Below are positions 1-7,142 of a stretch of 11,667 nt of DNA, piece after piece. The stretch's first letter is position 1; each line of letters opens with the position of its first letter. The DNA comes from Clostridia bacterium (GTDB lineage: Bacteria > Bacillota_A > Clostridia > Oscillospirales > Acutalibacteraceae): assembly GCA_017390825.1 (NCBI GenBank), contig JAFPAK010000156.1:1-11667 (forward strand), written 5' to 3'. The position numbers were made by a program, and so were the translations under genes. The notes under the pieces are model-generated. The model had not been told where the DNA came from. It did no database searches and saw only the letters and a list, made by a program, of their open reading frames with translations.

Positions 1-25
1 ATAGTTTTAAGCATGTAAGCGTTGT

Positions 26-82
26 TTATAAAATTTTTATAGTGTATGTACTGTACGGATCACCGTTATCACAGTCGTCCAT
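26..82 (-). CDS. Putative 18-residue small protein or leader peptide
   Basis: An ATG at 82 opens an 18-codon frame, MDDCDNGDPYSTYTIKIL, ended by TAA at 26..28. It is preceded by AAGGAG at 90..95 with a 7-base spacer, and a perfect sigma-A-type promoter lies about 40 bases upstream at 121..149. Promoter, short 5' leader and ribosome binding site are correctly spaced, so this start is very probably used. The peptide is acidic at its N-terminus (four Asp in the first eight residues), has one Cys, no membrane segment and no run of a single amino acid that would point to a classical attenuator. I do not recognise it. It may be a regulatory leader peptide for a gene left of the window, a free-standing microprotein, or the start of a gene broken by a frameshift. 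Confidence 0.5.
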   Translation of the reverse strand: MDDCDNGDPYSTYTIKIL

Positions 83-120
83 TAGTAAGCTCCTTAGATA
101 CGAAACAAATATTGTAATTG

Positions 121-149
121 ATTATACACCGTAAGATAGTGAATGTCAA
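121..149 (-). promoter_or_regulatory. Consensus sigma-A promoter (TTGACA, 17 bp, TATAAT)
   Basis: On the minus strand TTGACA lies at 144..149 and TATAAT at 121..126, separated by exactly 17 bases. Both hexamers match the consensus at all positions. The -35 begins only two bases after the TAG stop of the DUF815 gene (152..154), so the promoter sits entirely in the intergenic space. Transcription should start near 113..115 and give a leader of about 30 bases before the 18-codon ORF at 26..82. A fully consensus promoter suggests strong or constitutive expression of whatever lies leftward. Confidence 0.8.
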
Positions 150-151
150 TA

Positions 152-1327
152 CTATTTTCCAAGCAAATGATTGATAAACTGCTGTGCAACTCTTCCCGAC
201 ATACCACTTCTCCTCATTCCCCACTTGCGTGCGAGAGAACGAAGCTCATCCTCATTCATATCAATTCCGTTTTCACGGGCAAGATGTATAACTATTTCAA
301 AATATTCTGACTGAAGGGGTTTGACAAAGCAAATAGATACACCAAAGCGATCTGCAAGAGAAAGTTTTTCTTCGATAGTATCAGCAACATGGATATCATC
401 GCCTGCTTCTCGTTCAGAAAAGGTCTCACGGATCAAGTGACGACGGTTTGATGTTGCATATATAACAACATTATCCGGTTTCTTTTCAAGACCGCCTTCG
501 ATAACTGCTTTAAGATATTTATACTCGACCTCGAAATCCTCAAAAGACAGATCGTCCATAAATATAATAAATTTATAATTGCGGTCACGCAATGAGTGGA
601 TTAATTGAGGCAGCTTTGAAAACTGATGCTTATATATCTCGATCATGCGAAGGCCCTGCGCGCTATATTCATTAAGCAATGCCTTGCAGCAGGTGGATTT
701 GCCTGTGCCGGCATCACCGTAAAGCAGAGCATTGTTTGCAATTTTACCTGCAAGAAAAGCCTCTGTATTATCAGTAAGTTGCTTTTTCTGGATCTCATAT
801 CCCCAAAGGTCACAAAGCATTATCTTTTCATCGTGCACAATCGGCACAAATTGAAGACCTTCATCATCGGCGATGTGGAAAGCGGCATTATTGCCAAGCA
901 TTCCGACTCCGAAGTTACGGTAATGTTGCTTAACCATCTCCATAAAATCAGTGGCATTTTGTGTAGTTGAGAGCGCTGCGATAAGCTTGTTTGCGTTGCG
1001 TGTTTCTTGTGAGGATAACTGACAAGAAGAAGTAAAATCAATAAGCGAATCGTCATGATACATATTGTAAATCAGCTCAATATCATGCATTGCAATACTG
1101 TCAAGACTGTCACATTTGCCATCATGGTTCATTTCATAAAATAGAGAAAATGCATTTTCATCGTTAATTAAAAGCCACGCAATATAACTCTTATTAAGTC
1201 TTCCGCAAAGTCCGTGCTCTGATGCAGTTTCAACCATTTTGCCGAGTGCTCCGGCATCACCGTTGAGTGCTTTTGCGACAACACCGTAGTCGCACTTGGT
1301 TCCGAAAAGTATAAGTTCGTCTGTCAT
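152..1327 (-). CDS. DUF815-type AAA+ ATP-binding protein
   Basis: This is a 391-residue cytoplasmic AAA+ ATPase resembling the DUF815 family (uncharacterised ATP-binding proteins common in Firmicutes and Proteobacteria). The N-terminal ~180 residues form a poorly conserved, probably helical domain. The ATPase core follows: Walker A GDAGTGKST at 204-212, Walker B FIIFMDD at 254-259, a sensor-1-like segment YATSNRRHLI at 290-299, and the segment EEKLSLADRFG at 319-329, which I recall as typical of this family. Arg-rich residues near 370-379 could be sensor 2. The ATG at 1327 is chosen because AGAGGTG precedes it with 8-base spacing. An in-frame GTG at 1360 would place the start inside a terminator hairpin and is rejected. 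No promoter fits between the terminator (ending at 1346) and the start, so expression probably relies on read-through from the ispH-S1 unit. The biological role of the family is unknown to me. Confidence 0.85.
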   Translation of the reverse strand: MTDELILFGTKCDYGVVAKALNGDAGALGKMVETASEHGLCGRLNKSYIAWLLINDENAFSLFYEMNHDGKCDSLDSIAMHDIELIYNMYHDDSLIDFTSSCQLSSQETRNANKLIAALSTTQNATDFMEMVKQHYRNFGVGMLGNNAAFHIADDEGLQFVPIVHDEKIMLCDLWGYEIQKKQLTDNTEAFLAGKIANNALLYGDAGTGKSTCCKALLNEYSAQGLRMIEIYKHQFSKLPQLIHSLRDRNYKFIIFMDDLSFEDFEVEYKYLKAVIEGGLEKKPDNVVIYATSNRRHLIRETFSEREAGDDIHVADTIEEKLSLADRFGVSICFVKPLQSEYFEIVIHLARENGIDMNEDELRSLARKWGMRRSGMSGRVAQQFINHLLGK

Positions 1328-1345
1328 AAAATTTACACCTCTGCT

Positions 1346-1379
1346 AAAAAATATCCCCACCTAGAGATAAGGTGGGAAT
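1346..1379 (-). terminator. Intrinsic terminator after ispH-S1
   Basis: On the minus strand CCCACCT (part of 1370..1379) pairs with AGGTGGG (part of 1353..1362) across a 7-base loop. The stem extends outward by one T-G and two A-T pairs to about 10 bp. It is followed by six T residues (1346..1351). The hairpin starts about 15 bases after the TAA of the S1 frame (1394..1396). The ribosome binding site of the next gene lies only 6 bases past the T-tract, so this may work as a partial terminator or attenuator inside a longer unit. Confidence 0.85.
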
Positions 1380-1393
1380 ACTTTAAAGCTAAA

Positions 1394-3427
1394 TTATTCT
1401 TCTGTTGTTGCAACGATCTCGTCTTCTGTTGCAGCATCCTCAACTTCTTCAACTACTTCTTCCTTCTCGATAAGAGCACGGATAGAAAGGCTTACACGCT
1501 TTGTTTCATAGTTGATATCTGTGATCTTTGCATCAACAACATCGCCTGCTTTGAGAACATCCTGCGGTTTCTCAATACGTCTGTCAGCAATCTGTGAAAT
1601 ATGGATAAGACCATCAATACCGGGCATTACATTAGCAAAAGCACCGTATGTAGCAAAGCTTACGATCTTAACAGATACTACATCGCCAACGCTGTACTTT
1701 GTCTTGATAACTTCCCACGGATTATCCTCTGCCTTCTTGAAGCCGAGTGAGATCTTGTGCTTTTCGGTGTCGATATCCTTAACATATACTTCAACAACAT
1801 CGCCTTCTTTTACAACCTCTGACGGATGCTTGATGCGTGTCCATGAAAGCTCAGTAATGTGGATCATACCGTCAACACCGCCAAGATCAACGAATGCGCC
1901 GTATGAAGTGAGTGACTTAACAGTGCCGGTATATGTTGCACCGACCTCAACGCTTGACCAGAATGCCTCCTGCTCTGCCTTTTTCTGCTCCTTAAGAACA
2001 GAACGGATAGAGCCGACAACACTTCTACCTCTGCGAATGTCGATAACACGGAACTTAACCTGTGTGCCAACAAGATCTTCAAGTGATTCATTTCTTGAAA
2101 GTGTTGCGTGTGAAGCAGGAACAAATACTCTTATGCCCTCACAGATAACTGTTACGCCGCCTTTAACAACTGCTGTAACTGTACCCTCAAGAATCTCCTG
2201 TGATTCTTTTGCATCAGCGATTTTTGAGAAACCTGCCTGAGCATCATAGCGACGCTTTGAAAGAGTGATGATACCCTCTTGGTCATTTGTTCTCATAACG
2301 ATGAGGTCGATCTCATCGCCAACCTTAACTACATCCTCGGGACGAAGTGAAGGATCATTGCTGATTTCGTCAGCAGGAACAATTCCGGTGTATTTTCTTC
2401 CGATATCTACACGAACCTCGCCGGGGTTAACTGCCTGAACTATGCCCTTAACTCTCTGGTCGGTGTTCATCTTATCCAAATATGATTCCATCTGCTCTTC
2501 AAAGGTCATATCTTCAAAAGATTTCTCCTGAGCTGCGCCGGTTTCCTCCGTTAAAATTTCTTGGGTTTCCTGATTGATGATTTCGGTCATTGTGTTTAGT
2601 ACCTCCTTAATTATAACAGCAGGCGTTGAAGCGCCCGCGGTCAATCCAACAAGTTGTGCAGATGCGATATCTTCATATAGCAATTCGTCTGCACTTTCGA
2701 CCAGAACTGTTTTGCATTTTTCAGAGCATAGATCAAACAACTTTTTGGTGTTTGAAGAATGTCTCCCGCCGACAACTACCATTAGGTCGCTCTGCTCGGC
2801 AAGCTGTTGCGCTTCACTCTGTCGCAATTCTGTCGCATCACATATTGTATCAAAAATTTTTGCATTTGTATAGACTTTTTTTAATTTTTTTTTGCATTCA
2901 GACCAAATTTTTGAATTAAATGTTGTCTGTGCAACAACACAAATTGGCGTATCTGCATTTATTTGGTCGGATTTTATAATATTTTCTAACTCTGCCTCGC
3001 TTTTAAAGCAGTAGACCCTGCCGTTACAGTGACCTATTATGCCAATAACTTCTGCATGATTTTCATCACCTGCAATAAACACAGGAATATCAGCAGAAGA
3101 ATTCTTATTGACTATTCGGTGTATTTTTAAAACAAACGGACAAGTTGCGTTGCAACATTCAGATCCGGATGCAGCGATATTCTCCTCTACCTCACGGCTG
3201 ACACCATGCGAACGTATAACGAGCACGCTGCCGCTTGGCACTTTATTTTCATCATCAACGATAACAACACCGCGTCGTGACAACATCTCGACCATCTGCG
3301 GATTATGTATGATAGGTCCCAGCGTTGCTACCTTTTTGCCGCTGTCCAGCAACTGCTCAACAAGCTTTACTGCTCTGTCAACGCCAAAGCAAAATCCGGC
3401 AGATTTTGCGACCGTTATTTTGCGCAT
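1394..3427 (-). CDS. ispH: IspH (HMBPP reductase) fused to four-domain ribosomal protein S1
   Basis: The 677-residue fusion has two parts. Residues 1-279 are IspH, the 4Fe-4S enzyme that reduces HMBPP to IPP and DMAPP at the end of the MEP pathway. The three cluster cysteines are present (C13 in AGFCFGV, C96 in CNATCPFV, C196 in DTICDAT), as are the substrate-site residues H41, H74 (SHGV), H124 and E126 (ENHAE), and the HSSNT and AGASTP motifs. Residues ~325-393, 411-478, 496-564 and 580-649 are four S1 RNA-binding repeats, the last two most typical (YGAFVDL, YGAFANV). An acidic tail (654-677) closes the protein. The ATG at 3427 matches IspH N-termini and overlaps plsC by 13 bases; an in-frame TTG at 3448 is less likely. 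This fusion is known in Clostridia. A strong internal ribosome binding site sits exactly at the domain junction (2588..2608). Confidence 0.95.
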   Translation of the reverse strand: MRKITVAKSAGFCFGVDRAVKLVEQLLDSGKKVATLGPIIHNPQMVEMLSRRGVVIVDDENKVPSGSVLVIRSHGVSREVEENIAASGSECCNATCPFVLKIHRIVNKNSSADIPVFIAGDENHAEVIGIIGHCNGRVYCFKSEAELENIIKSDQINADTPICVVAQTTFNSKIWSECKKKLKKVYTNAKIFDTICDATELRQSEAQQLAEQSDLMVVVGGRHSSNTKKLFDLCSEKCKTVLVESADELLYEDIASAQLVGLTAGASTPAVIIKEVLNTMTEIINQETQEILTEETGAAQEKSFEDMTFEEQMESYLDKMNTDQRVKGIVQAVNPGEVRVDIGRKYTGIVPADEISNDPSLRPEDVVKVGDEIDLIVMRTNDQEGIITLSKRRYDAQAGFSKIADAKESQEILEGTVTAVVKGGVTVICEGIRVFVPASHATLSRNESLEDLVGTQVKFRVIDIRRGRSVVGSIRSVLKEQKKAEQEAFWSSVEVGATYTGTVKSLTSYGAFVDLGGVDGMIHITELSWTRIKHPSEVVKEGDVVEVYVKDIDTEKHKISLGFKKAEDNPWEVIKTKYSVGDVVSVKIVSFATYGAFANVMPGIDGLIHISQIADRRIEKPQDVLKAGDVVDAKITDINYETKRVSLSIRALIEKEEVVEEVEDAATEDEIVATTEE
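2588..2608 (-). promoter_or_regulatory. Internal Shine-Dalgarno and ATG at the IspH/S1 junction
   Basis: Within the fusion frame the codons for Lys-Glu-Val read AAGGAGGT (2601..2608), a full-length match to the 16S anti-Shine-Dalgarno sequence. Ten bases later comes an in-frame ATG (2588..2590, fusion residue 280, MTEIINQETQ). This is precisely where the IspH fold ends and the S1 linker begins. Initiation here would give a separate 398-residue four-domain S1 protein from 1394..2590, close in size to the stand-alone YpfD-type S1 of Bacillus. It could instead be a relic of two genes that lost the stop codon between them. Confidence 0.6.
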
Positions 3428-4035
3428 TTTTGCTGACCTGCTTCCCAAAGTTCTGTAATGCTTCCCATAATTACATTGGAAGCGTTCCGCAAACCATTTC
3501 TTCTGTCTTCCTTGGTAAAGGCGACTTTATCATACGGTATCGGCTCGCCGATTATAAGACGCACTCTTTTAAACGGTCGCACCTTTCCTTTGCATACAAC
3601 TGCTGCAGGAACTATGTCAACATGTGATTCATTTGCAATATACGCAGCACCGGACTTTGCCCTCATCGGTCTGCCATCCTTTGAACGTGTGCCTTCGGGG
3701 AAAATACCAAGAACATGACCTTTTTTAATAACATCCAACGACTCGGATATCGCACTTGTATCTCCTTTGCCACGTCTGACCGGAAAAGCATCAGCCCAAG
3801 TGATAAGATTTTTAAAAATCGGTATCTTAAAAAGTTCTTCCTTTGCCATAAAATGAACCCGCGGACGGCGTATAGTTATAAGCCACAACACTGGATCGAG
3901 AAGAGATATGTGATTAGAACAAAAAACCACCGATCTGTCCTTTGGCAGATTTTCTTTTCCTTCGATCGAATACCAGAACAGTATTCTGTAGATCGGATAC
4001 AGTATAATTCTTAAAACAGTAAGAAAAATATTCAA
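3415..4035 (-). CDS. plsC: 1-acyl-sn-glycerol-3-phosphate acyltransferase (PlsC family)
   Basis: The 206-residue membrane-associated acyltransferase transfers an acyl chain to lysophosphatidic acid to make phosphatidic acid. The four LPLAT motifs are in order: NHISLLD at 41-47 (the catalytic NHx4D), FPVRRGKGD at 84-92, FPEGTRS at 112-118 and VDIVPAAV at 139-146. A hydrophobic N-terminal helix (about residues 4-21) should anchor it to the membrane. The length is typical of short Firmicute PlsC. The start is TTG at 4035, 14 bases after cmk; no ATG or GTG is available in frame before motif I, and GTGGGG lies 8 bases upstream as a weak ribosome binding site. Its 3' end overlaps ispH by 13 bases, which suggests translational coupling. 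The placement cmk-plsC-ispH/S1 is, from memory, a common Clostridia arrangement. Confidence 0.93.
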   Translation of the reverse strand: MNIFLTVLRIILYPIYRILFWYSIEGKENLPKDRSVVFCSNHISLLDPVLWLITIRRPRVHFMAKEELFKIPIFKNLITWADAFPVRRGKGDTSAISESLDVIKKGHVLGIFPEGTRSKDGRPMRAKSGAAYIANESHVDIVPAAVVCKGKVRPFKRVRLIIGEPIPYDKVAFTKEDRRNGLRNASNVIMGSITELWEAGQQKCAK

Positions 4036-4049
4036 ATGCTTGACCCCAC

Positions 4050-4724
4050 TTATTTTATTTCAGGAACCTTTGCTTTTATAACATCAATAACAGCCTGAAC
4101 ATTTTGCTCAATAGACTGACCTGTTGAATCAACAAGAACACTGTCTTCCGCAGGCTTCATAGGCGCAATTTCCCTATGAGAATCATTATAATCCCTTTTT
4201 TGTATATCTGTCAAGACATCTTCGTAATTTACCTGCTCACCTTTTTCTATAAGCTCCTTATAGCGGCGATTGGCACGCTCTTCACAGCTTGCTGTAAGGA
4301 ATATTTTTACTTCAGCATTCGGCAAAACTACTGTGCCGATGTCCCTGCCATCCATAATGCAATTGTACTTTTTAGCAAAATCCCGCTGAAGTCCAAGCAA
4401 AAACTCGCGTACTTCCGGTACTGCAGATACCTTTGATGCGGCAATAGATACCTCGGGAGTTCTAATAGATGCGTTTACATCCTCACCGTTAAGGATAACA
4501 TGCTGCTCATTATCAACAAATTCAATCTCGACATTGATTGATGAAAGGCACGAAACAATATCCTCTTTTATTTCAAGGCTTTTGCCCTGCTTAATCACAT
4601 AGTATCCTATTGAACGGTACAAAGCACCGGTATCTACATAAATAAAACCAAGTCGCTTTGCTGCTGTTTTTGCTATTGTGCTTTTACCTGCACCTGCAGG
4701 TCCGTCAATTGCTACTGCTATCAT
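4050..4724 (-). CDS. cmk: Cytidylate kinase (CMP/dCMP kinase)
   Basis: The 224-residue cytosolic kinase phosphorylates CMP and dCMP to the diphosphates using ATP, feeding RNA, DNA and CDP-lipid synthesis. The P-loop GPAGAGKST lies at residues 8-16, the nucleoside-binding segment DTGALYRSIGYY at about 31-42, and the conserved DGRDIGTVVLP around 124-134. A LID-like RRYKEL segment and a C-terminal DSTGQSIEQNV complete the family pattern. The length matches bacterial Cmk. ATG at 4724 is preceded by AAGGAG with 7-base spacing, one of the best ribosome binding sites in the unit. It starts 22 bases after the flavoprotein gene and ends 14 bases before plsC. Bacterial cmk is often next to an S1 gene (cmk-rpsA in E. 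coli, cmk-ypfD in Bacillus), and that linkage is kept here through the IspH-S1 fusion. Confidence 0.97.
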   Translation of the reverse strand: MIAVAIDGPAGAGKSTIAKTAAKRLGFIYVDTGALYRSIGYYVIKQGKSLEIKEDIVSCLSSINVEIEFVDNEQHVILNGEDVNASIRTPEVSIAASKVSAVPEVREFLLGLQRDFAKKYNCIMDGRDIGTVVLPNAEVKIFLTASCEERANRRYKELIEKGEQVNYEDVLTDIQKRDYNDSHREIAPMKPAEDSVLVDSTGQSIEQNVQAVIDVIKAKVPEIK

Positions 4725-4746
4725 CTTATTACTCCTTATAAAATTA

Positions 4747-5973
4747 TCAAATAGAATTTGCGGCAGTATATGCCGTTGAAAATGCGATCTGCAAATTAAA
4801 ACCGCCGGTATATGCGTCTACATCAAGTATTTCTCCGGCAAAGTAAAGATTACCGCACAGTTTTGAGTGCATGGTTTTAGGATCGACCTCTTTAACGCTG
4901 ATGCCACCGGAGGTGATTATTGCTTCGTCTATTGGACGGAAATCAGTTACAGTAAGCTGAAGGTCTTTTAAAAGTCCGCAAAGTTTTGCTCTTTGCTCAC
5001 GGCTTATCTGATTTACCTTTGTTGACGGTGCAATAGCTGAAAGCCGTACGATCACCGGTACCATCTTTTTTGGAAGAAGCCCGCATAACGCATTGATGAA
5101 ATCCTTATTTGCGTTTTCTTTAAAATCCCGAAGCAATCGAGCGTCCAACTTTTTCTCATCAAGTGCCGGCTTTAAGTCGATATGAATCTTATATCTGCCA
5201 TTATTCATATTACGCATATGTGCACTCGCACTCAATATCATCGGTCCGCTAACACCGAAATGCGTAAAAAGCATTTCACCGAAATCAGTATAGATGACTT
5301 TATCGGTAACTGTGTCCACTACTTTAATTGCAGTATTTCTGAGACTGACACCCATTAGCTCCGACACAAAGCCCTCACGGATACAAAGCGGAACGAGTGA
5401 CGGGATAAGCTCTGTTACAGTATGTCCGCATTTCTGCGCTAATATGTATCCGTCACCGCTTGAGCCGGTTTTAGGATATGATCTGCCGCCGGTTGCAAGA
5501 ACGAAATTATCAGCAGATATATCAGTTCCGTTATCAAGTACTACCGAAACGATCTTATTATCATCACAAATAAAATCAACTGCTCTTCCGTTGATGATCT
5601 TAACACCGTTACTGATGCAAAAACGATGCAACGCATCAACAACATCTACTGCACGGTCTGATACAGGAAATACTCTGTCTCCTCTCTCGACTTTGGTGGC
5701 AATACCCAGCTCTTCAAAAAAAGCAACTGTATCGTATGCAGAAAAGTTTGAAAAGGCGCTGTATAAAAAGCGCTGATTTGAAGTTACGGCTGAAATAAGT
5801 CCGTTAATATCAGTAAAATTAGTAATATTACATCTGCCCTTGCCGGTAATAAGCAGTTTACGACCGGGTTTGGCATTTCTCTCTATAAGCAGTACGCTTT
5901 TACCGTTACGTGCAGCGATTCCCGCACAAAGCAAGCCGCTGGCGCCCGCACCGATGACCGCAACATCTGCCAT
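4747..5973 (-). CDS. HI0933/BaiN-like NAD(P)/FAD-dependent oxidoreductase
   Basis: The 408-residue flavoprotein belongs to the HI0933 family (also labelled BaiN-like, YhiN, or aminoacetone-oxidase-type FAD protein). An N-terminal Rossmann motif GAGASG (8-13) with ribose-binding E31 binds FAD. It is followed by the family hallmark GRKLLITGKGRCNITN (37-52), then GGRSYPKTGSSGDGY (162-176), FTHFGVSGP (236-244), ITSGGISVKEVDP (354-366), and the C-terminal FAD motif YFAGEILDVDAYTGGFNLQ (377-395). Length is typical. The ATG at 5973 follows an AGAGGTAGGA stretch and begins 13 bases after the membrane-protein gene. The true substrate of most family members is unsettled (a bile-acid reductase role is proposed for one clade), so I make no substrate call. 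It is a frequent upstream neighbour of cmk in Clostridia (recall, not checked). Confidence 0.93.
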   Translation of the reverse strand: MADVAVIGAGASGLLCAGIAARNGKSVLLIERNAKPGRKLLITGKGRCNITNFTDINGLISAVTSNQRFLYSAFSNFSAYDTVAFFEELGIATKVERGDRVFPVSDRAVDVVDALHRFCISNGVKIINGRAVDFICDDNKIVSVVLDNGTDISADNFVLATGGRSYPKTGSSGDGYILAQKCGHTVTELIPSLVPLCIREGFVSELMGVSLRNTAIKVVDTVTDKVIYTDFGEMLFTHFGVSGPMILSASAHMRNMNNGRYKIHIDLKPALDEKKLDARLLRDFKENANKDFINALCGLLPKKMVPVIVRLSAIAPSTKVNQISREQRAKLCGLLKDLQLTVTDFRPIDEAIITSGGISVKEVDPKTMHSKLCGNLYFAGEILDVDAYTGGFNLQIAFSTAYTAANSI

Positions 5974-5986
5974 ATGTCCTACCTCT

Positions 5987-6523
5987 TTATTTAAAAAATC
6001 TCTTTAGCTTTTTACGATATTTATTAATATACATCACAATTATTGATGTAAGTGCAAGATCGTATGCAACAAACATAACCTCTGCCGATGCAAAGAACAC
6101 AAGAAGTCCCCACCTGCCGAACTCGCCGAAACTGTCGGAATCAATGCCCAGAACGAAGGTAACAAACAGATACATCAAGCCAAAGCAGACGGTGAACAAT
6201 GCTATCTTTACCGCATAGCAAAGACATTTTTTGTTTATTCTTTCAATATATGCCTTGATTATCGGATAAAAGCCGAAAAACATAATATATGAAAATACAT
6301 GCTCAAGCTCGTTACTGCAAAGGATCAGGCTCAAAGCCGATACACAAGCATACACTAGCCATGCATATTTTTTACCAATATCAAGTACTATGATGACCGT
6401 CAAAGCACCTGCAATCGCAGGTATGCCATAGGTCAAAAACGGCACGAAGTTTGCAATTATCATAAGCACCAATGAAAGAGCCGTTATGATACCGCAAATT
6501 GAAATCACAGAAGTTTTTTTCAT
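5987..6523 (-). CDS. Small six-helix integral membrane protein, unknown function
   Basis: The 178-residue protein is almost entirely hydrophobic, with about six membrane segments at roughly 5-28, 33-50, 53-70, 76-95, 102-126 and 138-165, and a strongly basic C-terminal tail (NKYRKKLKRFFK) expected in the cytoplasm. The size and topology are reminiscent of ECF-transporter S components, but I see no diagnostic motif, so this is only a possibility. The chosen start is the ATG at 6523: its ribosome binding site TAAGGA overlaps the stop codon of the J-domain gene, with 7-base spacing. This implies translational coupling. A longer frame starting at 6586 would lie inside the upstream gene and is rejected. 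It lies in tight operon order between the J-domain protein and the flavoprotein. Confidence 0.8.
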   Translation of the reverse strand: MKKTSVISICGIITALSLVLMIIANFVPFLTYGIPAIAGALTVIIVLDIGKKYAWLVYACVSALSLILCSNELEHVFSYIMFFGFYPIIKAYIERINKKCLCYAVKIALFTVCFGLMYLFVTFVLGIDSDSFGEFGRWGLLVFFASAEVMFVAYDLALTSIIVMYINKYRKKLKRFFK

Positions 6524-6533
6524 AAAAAGATCC

Positions 6534-7142
6534 TTAACAGCAACGGATAAGGTCGCCGCCCATACATTCGCAGCAGCAATCAGCACATATCAGTCCCTGA
6601 CAAACATCGCATCCGCTGCAACCGCCACTGTTATAAGTGGTTGTGTTGTAACCGCCAGTACTGTTGAACGAGCCGTTACGTTGACGCGCCATACGGTTCA
6701 GGGCATCACGGTATTCCATATTCGAAGGATCCATTCTGCATGCAGTGGAATATGAGGTGTATGCATCATCGTACCAGCCTCTGCGATAAAGAACAGCACC
6801 ATTTAAGAAGTACCACTCGGCGTTGCGCTTATTGGCGGAAATCCCATCAAGCAACTCTTGAGCTTCTTCAAGTCTGCCCTGATTGATAAGGTTTCTTATA
6901 TCGGCAAATTCACCGTAAGTGTAATAGTTTCCGTTTTTATCCCCCGATTTACGCTTCCTTTTTGAAATAACGGTATCATATGCTTCGTTTATTTCCTTCA
7001 TCTTCTCCTCTGCAAGGTCAGCAAGCGGAGAATTTGCATAATTATCGGGATGATACTTTTTTGCAAGTTCTTTATATGCCGTTTTTATTTCTTCATCGGT
7101 AGCATTTCTGCTTACTCCCAATACTTCATACGGATCTTTCAT
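6534..7142 (-). CDS. J-domain (DnaJ-like) protein with TPR-like middle and Cys-rich tail
   Basis: The 202-residue protein has an N-terminal J domain (residues 3-60, DPYEVLGV start, catalytic HPD at 31-33) that should stimulate an Hsp70/DnaK ATPase. A basic KRKRK linker (61-65) leads to a helical section (about 80-155) that reads as one or two TPR-like hairpins (WYFLNGAVLYRRGWYDDAY). The final 28 residues carry ten cysteines (175, 178, 181, 186, 189, 190, 191, 193, 201, 202) around ADCCCECMGGDL and likely bind zinc or another metal, or form a lipid-modified or membrane-apposed patch. It lacks the G/F region, central zinc fingers and C-terminal substrate domains of true DnaJ, so it is a specialised class C-type co-chaperone. 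Its ATG overlaps the end of the DUF5685-like gene by 17 bases; AAAGGA lies 14 bases upstream, a rather long spacing. Confidence 0.88.
   Translation of the reverse strand: MKDPYEVLGVSRNATDEEIKTAYKELAKKYHPDNYANSPLADLAEEKMKEINEAYDTVISKRKRKSGDKNGNYYTYGEFADIRNLINQGRLEEAQELLDGISANKRNAEWYFLNGAVLYRRGWYDDAYTSYSTACRMDPSNMEYRDALNRMARQRNGSFNSTGGYNTTTYNSGGCSGCDVCQGLICADCCCECMGGDLIRCC

Noticed and set aside
1328..1360. Upstream GTG start extending the DUF815 protein by 11 residues
   Set aside because: The GTG lies in the terminator stem and the ATG at 1327 has a well-spaced AGAGGTG.
1380..1460. Possible promoter (TTGCAA with weak -10 candidates) for the DUF815 gene at the end of S1
   Set aside because: No acceptable -10 hexamer lies at 16-18 bases; the matches were no better than chance.
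1512..2240. A 242-codon open frame on the plus strand
   Set aside because: It lies wholly antisense to the S1 repeats, has low-complexity Ser/Thr-rich composition typical of the complement of a real gene, and has no recognisable domain.
3428..3448. TTG start adding seven residues to IspH
   Set aside because: IspH proteins begin with the M-x-x-x-x-x-A-x-S-A-G-F-C pattern supplied by the ATG at 3427; the extension has no family support.
6524..6586. Longer N-terminus for the six-helix membrane protein
   Set aside because: It would overlap the J-domain gene; the ATG at 6523 has a well-placed TAAGGA and begins a normal membrane-protein N-terminus (MKK followed by a hydrophobic helix).
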